Of a stretch of DNA of 64,000 nt, positions 16,713 to 26,096 are shown piece after piece. Each line of letters starts with the position of its first letter. Within the stretch, counting starts at the first letter, position 1. This DNA comes from JBAYIE01 sp041665785 (GTDB lineage Bacteria; Bacteroidota; Bacteroidia; UKL13-3). The stretch spans positions 1 to 64,000 of the forward strand of contig JBAYIE010000023.1 in assembly GCA_041665785.1 (NCBI GenBank), written 5' to 3'. The translations under genes and the position numbers were made by a program. The notes under the pieces are model-generated. The model saw only the letters and a list, made by a program, of their open reading frames with translations. It did no database searches and was not told where the DNA came from.

Positions 16713-17136
16713 TGATGCAGCAATTGATGCTTACATTTTGCTTTTATAAATACACTGACTTAGCAATTCGCTTAAATTCTTATTCAATAAAATAGGGCTT
16801 TACAGGCCAGACATAAAAAATGTTTTGCATTTTATGGGAAAAGGATTCATTATTGCGCCTCATAAAAAAATATAAGATCAGATAGTTCTGGACAATTGAA
16901 ATGAAAAAAAACAGGTTTATCCAAATCATTAACACCCTTAGGAATTTACTTCCGGTGTTGACCTTGTTTTCTACTCCCATGGAGTTAGTTTTTGTACATG
17001 CCCCGAAACATTTTGTGTCCCGACGCTGATCGCGTACAATCATTCCTTTCTACCTACGCGGTAGAATAAACTTCAATTTCATTTATTCATAATCACGGTT
17101 TAACAGTAACGTTAAGCCGACAAAGCATTTTTGCAT
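16713..17136. other. Intergenic region before the arginine operon
   Basis: This 424-nt AT-rich stretch presumably carries the arginine operon promoter. A short CATTTTTG element lies just before the first start codon. I saw no clear ArgR-type box, terminator or RNA. An 87-codon minus-strand frame within it has no recognisable features. Confidence 0.4.
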
Positions 17137-17841
17137 ATGCACAAGGATATCGTGGTATGCGTGGCAATGGAATGCCATGCTCACTTTGCCCAACAAATAT
17201 GCGATGAAATGGCTGCTTCTGCACAAGCCCGGGGAACGGGGATTGCAAGAAGAAGTCCGGAATACATCGTACATAAGATGTTGGAAGGTAAGGCGGTCAT
17301 CGCTTTTACAAAAGATGATACATGGGCCGGTTTCTGTTATATCGAAACCTGGGGTCATGGAGCTTATGTGGCGAATTCAGGATTAATTGTAGCTCCGGAA
17401 TTCCGCAAAAGCGGATTGGCCCGGCAGATTAAACAACTTGTCTTTGAATTGTCGAGAAAAAATTATCCGGATGCGCGTGTATTTGGTCTGACTACCGGTT
17501 TGGCGGTCATGAAAATTAACAGCGAGCTGGGATATGAACCGGTAACGTATAGCGAACTTACCAACGATGATGCATTTTGGGCCGGATGCAAAAGTTGTGT
17601 GAATTACGATATCCTCTTGAAAAAGGAACGTAAGAATTGCTTATGTACAGCCATGCTTTTTGATCCAGCCGATCATCATTTACCGGAAGAAACACAAGCT
17701 TTTTTCAATGAGAAAATGCCGGTGTTTGAACGCTTGTTGCGCTTTCGTCAAACGGTTTTTAACAGCATTTTCAAAAAGGGTTTAACGGCTAAATCTCCAG
17801 CCAATAAAAAAGAGGTAGCTATCACACAAGAATTTAAATGA
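17137..17841 (+). CDS. GNAT acyltransferase of the arginine operon (candidate N-acyl-glutamate synthase)
   Basis: The 234-residue protein has an N-terminal GNAT domain: IVAPEFRKSGLARQIKQLVF is the acetyl-CoA-binding motif A (~88-110), followed by the GLTTGLAVMKINSELGYEPV strand-helix. The C-terminal ~70 residues are extra. Being the first gene of a complete arginine operon that otherwise lacks argA and argJ, it is the natural candidate for the first step, acylation of glutamate. With a succinyl-type transcarbamylase downstream the acyl donor might be succinyl-CoA. It overlaps argG by 4 nt. The start is the ATG rather than a TTG two codons upstream. Activity is inferred from context; the GNAT fold is well supported. 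Confidence 0.8.
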   Translation: MHKDIVVCVAMECHAHFAQQICDEMAASAQARGTGIARRSPEYIVHKMLEGKAVIAFTKDDTWAGFCYIETWGHGAYVANSGLIVAPEFRKSGLARQIKQLVFELSRKNYPDARVFGLTTGLAVMKINSELGYEPVTYSELTNDDAFWAGCKSCVNYDILLKKERKNCLCTAMLFDPADHHLPEETQAFFNEKMPVFERLLRFRQTVFNSIFKKGLTAKSPANKKEVAITQEFK

Positions 17842-19046
17842 TGAAAAAAGTAGTATTAGGATTTAGCGGAGGACTGGATACCAGTTACTGCGCAAAATAT
17901 TTAAAAGATGAACTGGGATATGAAGTTCACAGTGTACTTGTAAATACTGGTGGATTCAACGCCCTTGAGCTGGAACAAATTGGAAAACATGCGTATGCAT
18001 TGGGTATGGCATCGCATACCACCATCGATGCGTCCACTTTGTATTATGAGCAAATTATTCGTTTCCTGATCTATGGAAATGTTTTAAAGAACAATACTTA
18101 TCCGTTAAGTGTAAGTGCTGAACGTATTTGTCAGGCGATGCAAATTGCGGAGCATGCACGCAAGTTGAACGCTCATGCGGTAGCACATGGAAGTACAGGT
18201 GCCGGAAACGATCAGGTACGCTTCGATCTGGTTTTTCAGGTATTGCTTCCGGATATGGAGATCATCACTCCCATTCGTGATTTGAGATTGAGCCGGGAAG
18301 AAGAAATCAATTACCTCAAATCAAAAAACGTTGAAATGAATTTTGATAAAGCCATCTATTCCATCAACAAAGGATTATGGGGAACCAGTGTCGGAGGTGT
18401 AGAAACGTTAAATTCATCAGGCATGCTTCCGGAATCGGCCTGGCCCGTTCAGGTTACAAAGTCGGCAACAGAAGAAATTAAACTTTCTTTCAGGCAAGGT
18501 GAACTCGTGGGTGTCGACGATCGTGAATTTGATCATCCCGTTTCTGCTATTCAGTATATACAGGAAATTGCTTCTCCTTTCGGAATCGGCCGCGATATGC
18601 ATGTCGGTGATACCATCATCGGCATCAAAGGGCGTGTAGGTTTCGAAGCGGCTGGTCCCATGCTTATTTTAAAAGCACATCATGCACTCGAAAAGCATGT
18701 GCTAACCAAAAATCAACTGTTGCAAAAAGATTCCATTGCGCTGCTGTATGGACATTTACTCCATGAAGGTCTCTTACTGGATCCGGTTATGCGCGACATG
18801 GAAGCCTACCTCTCCAGTTCGCAACAATGCGTGACGGGCGAAGTGTTTCTTTCGTTGTATCCGTATAGGTTTACAATCCATGGTATAGCTTCTCCGTTCG
18901 ATTTGATGCAAAACCGTTTCGGTAGTTATGGTGAAATGAACAAAACATGGACAGGAGAAGATGTTCGGGGATTTACCAAAATTTTCGGCAACCAATGCAG
19001 TATGTATTATCAAACCCAATCAACCAAGGCTACGCATGAGAATTAA
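17838..19046 (+). CDS. argG: Argininosuccinate synthase
   Basis: This 402-residue enzyme joins citrulline and aspartate using ATP to make argininosuccinate. The N-terminal PP-loop is plain (LGFSGGLDTSYCAKYL, residues ~7-22), and AHGSTGAGNDQVRFD near 115-130 is the signature for substrate and ATP binding. Length agrees with the family (~400). It starts inside the stop of the GNAT gene and ends 11 nt after the argC start. Two consecutive ATGs give alternative starts one codon apart. Confidence 0.96.
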   Translation: MMKKVVLGFSGGLDTSYCAKYLKDELGYEVHSVLVNTGGFNALELEQIGKHAYALGMASHTTIDASTLYYEQIIRFLIYGNVLKNNTYPLSVSAERICQAMQIAEHARKLNAHAVAHGSTGAGNDQVRFDLVFQVLLPDMEIITPIRDLRLSREEEINYLKSKNVEMNFDKAIYSINKGLWGTSVGGVETLNSSGMLPESAWPVQVTKSATEEIKLSFRQGELVGVDDREFDHPVSAIQYIQEIASPFGIGRDMHVGDTIIGIKGRVGFEAAGPMLILKAHHALEKHVLTKNQLLQKDSIALLYGHLLHEGLLLDPVMRDMEAYLSSSQQCVTGEVFLSLYPYRFTIHGIASPFDLMQNRFGSYGEMNKTWTGEDVRGFTKIFGNQCSMYYQTQSTKATHEN

Positions 19047-20010
19047 AGCAGGTATTGTAGGTGCTGCCGGATATACAGGCGGAGAATTGATGCGCATCTT
19101 ATTGAACCATCCGCTTGTGAATCTGATCATGGCGCATAGCATCAGTAAAAGTGGAATGCAGGTATCACAGATCCACAGAGATCTTGTAGGAGATACTGAT
19201 CTGAAATTTACAACGGAGTTTAATCCCGATCTGGATGTGCTTTTTTTATGCGGAGGTCATGGAAAGGCAAGAGCATTTATGCAGCAGCATGTTCTTCCGG
19301 ATACACTAAAAGTAATAGACTTGTCGCAGGATTTCAGATTGACTCCACAAAACATCTGGAATCAAAGAACCTTTGTGTATGGCCTGCCTGAAAGAAACAA
19401 ACAGGCGATACGGGAGGCTTCCGGTATTGCTAACCCGGGTTGTTTTGCAACGGCCATTCAATTGGGTCTGTTGCCACTTGCACAATCAGGTTTATTGCAA
19501 ACGGTACATGCAACCGGAATTACAGGTTCCTCCGGTGCAGGTCAAGCCTTAAGTGAATCCACCCATTTTAGTTGGAGATGCAACAATATTCAGGCATACA
19601 AATCGCTCAATCATCAACATATGGATGAAGTAAAAGCATCCCTGGGTACATACAAGCGTGAAGCACCTGTCATACATTTTATTCCCTGGAGAGGAGATTT
19701 TTCCAGAGGGATTCATGTAAGTGCCGTCATGCAATGCGCATTGGACCTGAAGGAGGTTCAACATTTGTTTAAAGCATTTTATGCGGAAGAACCATTCACG
19801 CATTTTTCTGAAACGGCCATTGATCTAAAACAAGTGGTCAATACAAATAAGTGTCTGATTCATGTTGAACAACATGAAGGAATGCTGGTGGTTCATTCCG
19901 TATTGGACAATCTGCTCAAAGGTGCGTCGGGACAAGCTGTGCAGAACATGAACCTTATGTTTTCAATACCGGAAAATACGGGTCTGCAATTTAAATCAAC
20001 CGCTTTTTAA
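19036..20010 (+). CDS. argC: N-acyl-gamma-glutamyl-phosphate reductase
   Basis: This 324-residue enzyme reduces acyl-glutamyl phosphate to the semialdehyde with NADPH. The Rossmann motif GIVGAAGYTGGELMRIL opens the protein; the catalytic Cys lies in ANPGCFAT (~135-142), and HFIPWRGDFSRGIH carries the conserved His region. The start is the internal ATG that gives the canonical N-terminus, placing it 11 nt inside argG. An 11-nt gap separates it from argD. Confidence 0.95.
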   Translation: MRIKAGIVGAAGYTGGELMRILLNHPLVNLIMAHSISKSGMQVSQIHRDLVGDTDLKFTTEFNPDLDVLFLCGGHGKARAFMQQHVLPDTLKVIDLSQDFRLTPQNIWNQRTFVYGLPERNKQAIREASGIANPGCFATAIQLGLLPLAQSGLLQTVHATGITGSSGAGQALSESTHFSWRCNNIQAYKSLNHQHMDEVKASLGTYKREAPVIHFIPWRGDFSRGIHVSAVMQCALDLKEVQHLFKAFYAEEPFTHFSETAIDLKQVVNTNKCLIHVEQHEGMLVVHSVLDNLLKGASGQAVQNMNLMFSIPENTGLQFKSTAF

Positions 20011-20021
20011 ATCTATAAAGT

Positions 20022-21149
20022 ATGAAAACATTCGAAGTATATCCACGTTTTGCCATTGAACCTGTAAAGGCTTTCGGTTCATCTATTTGGGACAAACAAG
20101 GTACGCGTTATCTGGATTTGTACGGAGGGCATGCTGTGATCTCGATTGGTCACACGCATCCGCATTATGTCAGACGCATCGAGGAGCAACTGCATAAAAT
20201 CGGATTCTATTCCAACTCAGTTGAGATTCCAATGCAAGATCAGCTGAGTAAAAAGTTGGGCGAGCTATCCGGGTATGCATCATACCACTTGTTTCTTTGT
20301 AATTCAGGAGCCGAGGCCAATGAGAATGCACTTAAACTGGCATCTTTCAGGAATAAACGCAAGAAGATAATCGCCTTTTTAAAATCATTTCATGGCCGCA
20401 CTTCGCTTGCGGTTGCAACAACGGATGATCCCAAAATCAGAGCAGTGATCAATGAAGGGACGGAAGTTTTGTTTTTACCTCTGAATGATGAAGTGACATT
20501 GGAGCAAAATCTGAATGAAGAAATTTGTGCAGTTATCGTTGAAGGTATTCAGGGTGTTGGTGGGGTACATCTTCCCTCGCATACGTTTTTACGCCGGATC
20601 AGGGAAGGGTGTAACAACACCGGAGCCGTGATGATAGTGGATGAAATACAATCGGGGTATGGTCGCAGCGGAAAATTTTTTGCGCATCAACATGCAGATG
20701 TAACTCCGGATCTGATCACAGTTGCCAAAGGAATGGGAAACGGTTTTCCAATCGCCGGTGTTCTCATTGCTCCAGAATTTGAAGCCAAGCAGGGTTCGTT
20801 GGGTACCACCTTTGGAGGAAGTCATCTGGCTTGTGCCGCAGCACTGGCTGTACTTGAAGTGATAGAAGCAGAAGACCTCATCTCTCGTGCATCATATTCC
20901 GGTAAGTATTTAATGGATGCATTGTCTGCAATTCAAGGTGTAAAAGAGGTAAGAGGTTTGGGCTTAATGATCGGGATTGAATTGGATGCTCCCATTGCTC
21001 CCATTCGCAACCGATTGTTATACGAGGATCACATTTTTACAGGTTCATCATCAGATCCCAATACCCTGAGAGTTTTACCAGCGCTGAATCTTTCTATGGA
21101 AGAAGCTGATCACTTTATTCAATGTTTTAAAAAGCAACTACAAAAATGA
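20022..21149 (+). CDS. argD: N-acyl-ornithine aminotransferase
   Basis: This 375-residue class III PLP aminotransferase converts the acyl-glutamate semialdehyde to acyl-ornithine with glutamate as amino donor. Visible motifs are FLCNSGAEANENALKLA (PLP phosphate binding), SFHGRT, VDEIQSGYGRSG, and the PLP lysine in TVAKGMGNGFPIAG. Length is slightly shorter than most (~390). Its stop overlaps the argF' start by 4 nt. As elsewhere in this operon, the substrate may be the succinyl rather than acetyl form. Confidence 0.94.
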   Translation: MKTFEVYPRFAIEPVKAFGSSIWDKQGTRYLDLYGGHAVISIGHTHPHYVRRIEEQLHKIGFYSNSVEIPMQDQLSKKLGELSGYASYHLFLCNSGAEANENALKLASFRNKRKKIIAFLKSFHGRTSLAVATTDDPKIRAVINEGTEVLFLPLNDEVTLEQNLNEEICAVIVEGIQGVGGVHLPSHTFLRRIREGCNNTGAVMIVDEIQSGYGRSGKFFAHQHADVTPDLITVAKGMGNGFPIAGVLIAPEFEAKQGSLGTTFGGSHLACAAALAVLEVIEAEDLISRASYSGKYLMDALSAIQGVKEVRGLGLMIGIELDAPIAPIRNRLLYEDHIFTGSSSDPNTLRVLPALNLSMEEADHFIQCFKKQLQK

Positions 21150-22114
21150 AACACCATCCAATAAAACATTTCACCAGCGTGAAGGATGTTCCCGATATCC
21201 GGGAATGGGTAAATATCGCCAGATCTTTCAAAGCCAATCCAATGCAGTTTGCTGATGCGGGAAAACACAAAACGATAGCGCTGATCTTTTTAAACCCCAG
21301 CTTACGCACTCGTTTAAGTACCCAAAAGGCGGCGATGAATCTGGGTATGCAGGCAATGGTTATGAATAGCGATAAAGAAGGTTGGGCCTTGGAATATACT
21401 GACGGTAACATCATGAATGGATCTACCGTTGAGCATATAAAGGATGCTGCCGGTGCCCTGGGGAAATTCGCAGACATAATAGGAGTACGCTGTTTTCCAT
21501 CATTAACCGATAAGGAAAAAGACGACAGCGAATTTGTGTTGAATAAGTTTATAGAGTATAGCGGAGTACCGGTTGTGAGTCTTGAATCTTCAACGCTTCA
21601 TCCTTTGCAAAGTTTCGCCGATTTAATCACCATCGATGAAAATTGGAAAAAAACAGATCGACCCAAAGTGGTTTTGACCTGGGCACCACATGTCAAAGCA
21701 TTGCCACAAGCTGTTCCCAATTCGTTTGCCGAATGGATGTGCAAAGCGGATGTAGATTTTACGATTACGCATCCCGAGGGGTTGGAGCTGAATGAAAAAT
21801 TTACATCCGGAGCAACTATAAACACCAATCAGATTGAAGCATTGGAAGGTGCTGATTTTATTTATGTAAAAAACTGGTCTTCGTACCAAGAGTATGGCAA
21901 ACCGTATCTCGATGGTTCCAACTGGTTTTTAGGAGACCAACAAATGAATGTATGTCCCGGGGCAAAAATTATGCATTGCCTGCCTGTTCGCAGAAATGTG
22001 GAGTTATCCGATGCCTTATTGGATGGACCAGGGACGCTGGTGATGCAACAAGCCGAGAACCGGACGTATGCCGCGCAAACTGTTTTATGGAAAATGTTAC
22101 AGGCACATGTATAA
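21146..22114 (+). CDS. argF': N-acyl-ornithine carbamoyltransferase, probably N-succinylornithine type
   Basis: This 322-residue transcarbamylase acts on acylated ornithine. FLNPSLRTRLS (48-58) is the carbamoyl-phosphate loop, ESSTLHPLQSFAD carries the HPxQ motif, and MHCLPVRRNVELSD is the C-terminal substrate loop. At 91-98 the sequence is NGSTVEHI. Val95 aligns with Glu92 of the Xanthomonas acetylornithine enzyme and Pro90 of the Bacteroides succinylornithine enzyme, where a non-Glu residue goes with succinyl specificity. The carboxylated Lys302 of the Xanthomonas protein is replaced by Glu in RRNVELSD. Both point to N-succinylornithine. It overlaps argD by 4 and argB by 8 nt. Confidence 0.92.
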   Translation: MKHHPIKHFTSVKDVPDIREWVNIARSFKANPMQFADAGKHKTIALIFLNPSLRTRLSTQKAAMNLGMQAMVMNSDKEGWALEYTDGNIMNGSTVEHIKDAAGALGKFADIIGVRCFPSLTDKEKDDSEFVLNKFIEYSGVPVVSLESSTLHPLQSFADLITIDENWKKTDRPKVVLTWAPHVKALPQAVPNSFAEWMCKADVDFTITHPEGLELNEKFTSGATINTNQIEALEGADFIYVKNWSSYQEYGKPYLDGSNWFLGDQQMNVCPGAKIMHCLPVRRNVELSDALLDGPGTLVMQQAENRTYAAQTVLWKMLQAHV

Positions 22115-22904
22115 AGAAATATTAAACGTTATAAAAATCGGTGGACAGGTTTTGGATGACCCTCCACAGATGGAAAATTTTATGAATCAACTTTCCGGAA
22201 TCAGGGGAGCCTTTCTACTGGTGCATGGTGGTGGAAACCGCGCCACGCAGATTTGTTCCCGTATGGGGATCGAAACCCAAATGATAAACGGCCGGCGCGT
22301 AACGGATGCTGAAACGCTGGAAGTAGTGGTGATGGTATATGCCGGCTTATTGAATAAACAATTGACCGCAGGTTTGCAAAGCCGCAAATTTCAGGCGATT
22401 GGATTGTGCGGCGCGGATTCGAATTTGATCCGGGCGGAGAAACGTAATGTGGCAGGTATCGATTATGGTTTTGTTGGCGATGTACATGCCGATAGCGTAA
22501 ACCGGAGTCAATTGAAGCGAATGCTGGAAGAATGTTGGGTGCCGGTCTTTTCTCCTATTACACATGATGGAAATGGACAACTGTTAAATACCAATGCCGA
22601 TACCATTGCATCGGCCATTGCCATTGCCATGAGCACGGAGTATCGTGTGAAGTTGTTGTATTGTTTTGGCAAAGGCGGGGTATTGGAAGACATACAAAAC
22701 GAGCATTCAATCATCCGTGAATTGAACCTGGATTCCTATAAGCAATTAGAACAAAGGGGTGCTATTCATACAGGTATGATTCCCAAACTGGATAATGCGT
22801 TTCATGCTATTCAGCAGGGAGTTTCAGAAGTACATATCATGCATATCAATCAAATCAAACCATTCAATGAAAACAAACATGTTGGAACAAGATTGGTCTG
22901 CTAA
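22107..22904 (+). CDS. argB: N-acyl-glutamate kinase
   Basis: This 265-residue amino-acid kinase phosphorylates the acylated glutamate gamma-carboxyl. Visible are VIKIGGQVLDD (phosphate loop lysine), LVHGGGNRATQIC, a NGRRVTDAETLEVV helix, and LLNTNADTIASAIA. The start is the ATG giving MYKEILNVIKIGG; upstream in-frame Met lies deep within argF'. It overlaps argF' by 8 nt and argE by 38 nt. Length is typical (250-300). I see no N-terminal extension of the kind linked to arginine feedback inhibition. Confidence 0.94.
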   Translation: MYKEILNVIKIGGQVLDDPPQMENFMNQLSGIRGAFLLVHGGGNRATQICSRMGIETQMINGRRVTDAETLEVVVMVYAGLLNKQLTAGLQSRKFQAIGLCGADSNLIRAEKRNVAGIDYGFVGDVHADSVNRSQLKRMLEECWVPVFSPITHDGNGQLLNTNADTIASAIAIAMSTEYRVKLLYCFGKGGVLEDIQNEHSIIRELNLDSYKQLEQRGAIHTGMIPKLDNAFHAIQQGVSEVHIMHINQIKPFNENKHVGTRLVC

Positions 22905-23955
22905 GGCTTTGCAAACGGTAACGGAAAATTTGTTGGAGCTCATTCGAATACCTTCGTTCAGCCGGGAAGAAACATGTGCTACTGACTGGCTGGCCGCGAA
23001 GATGAGTAGTGATGGAATAGCATTTGAGCGAATTCAAAATAACCTGATTGCAACCAACCGGCATTTTGATTCAGCCAAAGGCACCATCCTGTTAAACTCG
23101 CATATCGATACGGTAAAACCCAATGCAGGATATACAAGGGATCCTTTTGGTTCAGCGCTGGAAGAAGGTAAAATAATAGGTCTCGGCAGTAATGATGCAG
23201 GTGGAGCACTTCTGTGCCTATATGAAGTGTTTAAATGTTTTTACGACAGCGAAAACCTTTCTCACAACGTAATATTTGCTGCTACAGCCGAAGAAGAAAT
23301 TTCAGGAAAAGATGGAATTGAATTGGTATTGAATCAGCTTGGAGATATTGTATTTGCCATTGTTGGTGAACCAACAGAAATGAAAATGGCGATAGCTGAA
23401 AAGGGTTTGTTGGTTATTGATTGTACAACCTCAGGCAAAGGCGGACATGCTGCGCACGCCGCAACCGGGAATGCCATTTACCATGCTTTGGAGGATCTGG
23501 CATGGTTTAAGGAATTCAAATTTCCATCGATCAGTGGGGTACTTGGCCCTGTGTTGATGAATGTAACAACTATTAACTCAGGAACCCAACACAATATAAT
23601 TCCTGCACTCTGTAAGTTCACAGTGGATATCCGTTTTCATGAAGGTTATACCCATGAAACTTTATTGGAAATAATCCGCAGTCATGTAACGTGCGAAGTA
23701 ATTCCACGTTCCACGCGATTGAGTCCTTCATTTATTCCGGGAGATCACAAACTCATCGAGCTGGCGCATAGTCTCGGCATATCAACGTATGGATCGCCAA
23801 CACTTTCTGATCAGGCGCTCATGCCATTTGATTCCGTAAAAATGGGACCTGGAAAGTCGGAACGTTCGCATACTGCCGATGAATTTATCACGATTGAAGA
23901 ACTGAGGGATGGCTTAGTAATTTATAAAAACCTTTTAACACATGCATTGAAATGA
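22867..23955 (+). CDS. argE: M20-family N-acyl-ornithine/citrulline deacylase (argE-like)
   Basis: This 362-residue zinc peptidase-fold enzyme removes the acyl group. SHIDTVKP gives the first His/Asp metal ligands, GSNDAGGALLCL the bridging Asp region, ATAEEEISG the catalytic Glu and metal Glu, VGEPTEM the next ligand area, and SERSHTADEF the last His ligand. The dimerisation domain holds SGKGGHAAH. Because the transcarbamylase acts on acyl-ornithine, the substrate here is most likely N-acyl-citrulline. The start is the ATG that gives MKTNMLEQDW, inside the end of argB; a second Met four codons later is possible. It overlaps argH by 4 nt. Confidence 0.92.
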   Translation: MKTNMLEQDWSAKALQTVTENLLELIRIPSFSREETCATDWLAAKMSSDGIAFERIQNNLIATNRHFDSAKGTILLNSHIDTVKPNAGYTRDPFGSALEEGKIIGLGSNDAGGALLCLYEVFKCFYDSENLSHNVIFAATAEEEISGKDGIELVLNQLGDIVFAIVGEPTEMKMAIAEKGLLVIDCTTSGKGGHAAHAATGNAIYHALEDLAWFKEFKFPSISGVLGPVLMNVTTINSGTQHNIIPALCKFTVDIRFHEGYTHETLLEIIRSHVTCEVIPRSTRLSPSFIPGDHKLIELAHSLGISTYGSPTLSDQALMPFDSVKMGPGKSERSHTADEFITIEELRDGLVIYKNLLTHALK

Positions 23956-25274
23956 AACTCTGGAATAAAACAGGAACACATACCGAAAAAATCATTGAAG
24001 CGTTTACCGTTGGGAATGACAAATCATTTGATCTCTACCTGGCTCCATTCGATATACAGGGCTCTCAGGCGCATGTTCAGATGCTAAATAGAATCGGATT
24101 ATTAACGAATGAGGAATTGAGCGATATTCAACATGCTTTGGAAGAAATTAAAATTACGGTAATCAATGGACAATTTGCAATTGAAGAAGGGATAGAGGAT
24201 ATTCATTCGCAGATTGAACTTATACTCACCCGAAAATTGGGCGAAACCGGAAAAAAAATTCATAGTGGTCGTTCTAGAAACGATCAGGTGTTGGTGGATA
24301 TCAAATTATTTCTGAAACATGAATTAAAAGTCATCAGCCGGGAATCAAAATTATTGTTTGATCAATTTATTCAACTCAGCAGCAAACATGCCGGAGATTT
24401 AATGCCGGGATACACGCATATGCAATTGGCCATGCCCTCGTCTTTTGGATTACTTTTCAGTGCGTATGCAGAAAGCCTGGTGGATGATATGGAACTGATT
24501 GCGGCAGCCTATCGGATCTGTGATAAGAATCCATTGGGTTCGGGTTCAGGATTTGGTTCATCTTTTCCGCTTGACCGGCAATTAACCACTGAACTGTTGC
24601 AGTTTAACAGCCTCAACGTAAGTTCGGTTTATGCACAAATGACCCGGGGTAAAACCGAAAAGTTAGTGGCCATGGCACTAGCATCCATTGCAGCAACCCT
24701 GTCTAAACATGCCCAGGATATTTGTCTTTATTCAAATCAGCAATTTGGTTTTGTCTCATTTCCCGATGCGTTAACCACAGGCTCCAGCATCATGCCACAT
24801 AAGAAAAACCCAGATGTGTTTGAATTGATCCGGGCAAAGTGCAACCGGATTCAAGCCTTGCCAAACGAATTAACTATGTTGGCGGTGAATCTTCCATCGG
24901 GGTATCACCGCGACTTTCAGTTAACCAAAGAAATATTATTCCCTGCATTGAATGAATTGCATGCCTGTTTGCATATGACATATTATATGTTACAACAGAT
25001 CATCATCCGGAAAGATATTTTGAAATCTGCACAATACGATCTGCTTTTCAGTGTGGAGGAAGTAAATAAACGCGTGCTTTCGGGACATCCGTTTCGTGAA
25101 GCATACAAACAGGTGGGAGAGTCGATTGCAAACGGAACCTTTAGTGCAGATCGGGAGTTGAAACACACCCATATAGGGAGTATAGGAAATCTCGGATTGG
25201 AAGAGATAACAAATGGAATGAATACATTTGAATTTTTGTATCAGTCGGATGATTTGGATGCTCAGGAAGCTTAA
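23952..25274 (+). CDS. argH: Argininosuccinate lyase
   Basis: This 440-residue member of the fumarase/aspartase superfamily splits argininosuccinate into arginine and fumarate. The superfamily signature GSSIMPHKKNPDVFELIR is present (~283-300, flexible loop with catalytic Ser). HSGRSRNDQVLVD and PGYTHMQLAMP are the other two conserved regions. It closes the operon; GTTAAG/CTTAAC arms near its stop are too weak to call a terminator. Carbamoyl-phosphate synthase is not in the window. Confidence 0.95.
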   Translation: MKLWNKTGTHTEKIIEAFTVGNDKSFDLYLAPFDIQGSQAHVQMLNRIGLLTNEELSDIQHALEEIKITVINGQFAIEEGIEDIHSQIELILTRKLGETGKKIHSGRSRNDQVLVDIKLFLKHELKVISRESKLLFDQFIQLSSKHAGDLMPGYTHMQLAMPSSFGLLFSAYAESLVDDMELIAAAYRICDKNPLGSGSGFGSSFPLDRQLTTELLQFNSLNVSSVYAQMTRGKTEKLVAMALASIAATLSKHAQDICLYSNQQFGFVSFPDALTTGSSIMPHKKNPDVFELIRAKCNRIQALPNELTMLAVNLPSGYHRDFQLTKEILFPALNELHACLHMTYYMLQQIIIRKDILKSAQYDLLFSVEEVNKRVLSGHPFREAYKQVGESIANGTFSADRELKHTHIGSIGNLGLEEITNGMNTFEFLYQSDDLDAQEA

Positions 25275-25427
25275 CGGCCATATTGTTAAGGTTCACGACT
25301 GTTAAAACAAGGGTTATGCATTAAACTTTGTCAAAATACTTTCAATTCTTATGCATAAATCGAATGCTAAGATACCTGCTTATCTCAATTACAGGAATTT
25401 CGTTATCTTGGAGCAAATTAATTTCGT

Positions 25428-26096
25428 ATGTGTTTTTCTGCTACGGCAAGTTTTACTGCAGCTGCAGTTATTGGTTCAATCGGTGTGGTTACATGGCGGG
25501 CTGCTAAAAAACCCGGAGAAAAATTTCTGGGAGCGGTACCTTTTTTATTTGCTGTTCAACAATTGGCAGAAGGCATTGTCTGGTTAAGTTTTACCAAACC
25601 CGGATGGAGCGAAATGCAGGTTCCGGCCAGCCTTGGTTTTTTATCGTTTGCCTGGATTATCTGGCCTATACTGATTCCGTATGCAGTTTTGAAGTTGGAA
25701 CACCCCGGGATCCGGCGGGAGATGCTGATTATTTTATGTATAATCGGATTGGTGTCGGGAGCTTATGCCCTTTTTCTTATGCTGTTTGCATATCCGGTTC
25801 CCGTTATTGAAAAATTCCATATCGATTACCGGATTGATGAAGACTACCGCAGTAATACGCTTAGCATGGTGCGGCAAACAGCTTATGTCTTTTCTACCGT
25901 TGTTGCTTTGTTTATATCTTCGGTTCGCGGCATGAAAGTTTTGGCTATCGGAAATCTCATTGCATTGGGAATTACATATTTCTTTTACCGGAATGCTTTA
26001 CCCAGTACATGGTGTTTCTTCGCAGCCATCCTAAGTCTGATTATTTATTGGATCATACAGATCCAGCCTGCCGACAAAAAACCGGAAATGGGCTAA
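25428..26096 (+). CDS. DUF6629-like multi-span membrane protein
   Basis: The 222-residue protein begins MCFSATASFTAAAVIGSIGVV, the opening I associate with the DUF6629 family. About seven hydrophobic segments cover most of its length (near 8-25, 40-55, 68-90, 98-120, 150-165, 168-185 and 190-210), with a charged loop at ~122-145 (RIDEDYRSN). It is an inner-membrane protein of unknown function. It converges on the XRE gene, whose 3' end overlaps its own by a few nucleotides. Confidence 0.72.
   Translation: MCFSATASFTAAAVIGSIGVVTWRAAKKPGEKFLGAVPFLFAVQQLAEGIVWLSFTKPGWSEMQVPASLGFLSFAWIIWPILIPYAVLKLEHPGIRREMLIILCIIGLVSGAYALFLMLFAYPVPVIEKFHIDYRIDEDYRSNTLSMVRQTAYVFSTVVALFISSVRGMKVLAIGNLIALGITYFFYRNALPSTWCFFAAILSLIIYWIIQIQPADKKPEMG

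Noticed and set aside
16780..17043. 87-codon minus-strand frame before the arginine operon
   Set aside because: No signal peptide, domain or ribosome site; composition fits AT-rich non-coding DNA.
25270..25290. Terminator after argH (CTTAAC/GTTAAG)
   Set aside because: Six-base AT-rich stem with no T tract; too weak.
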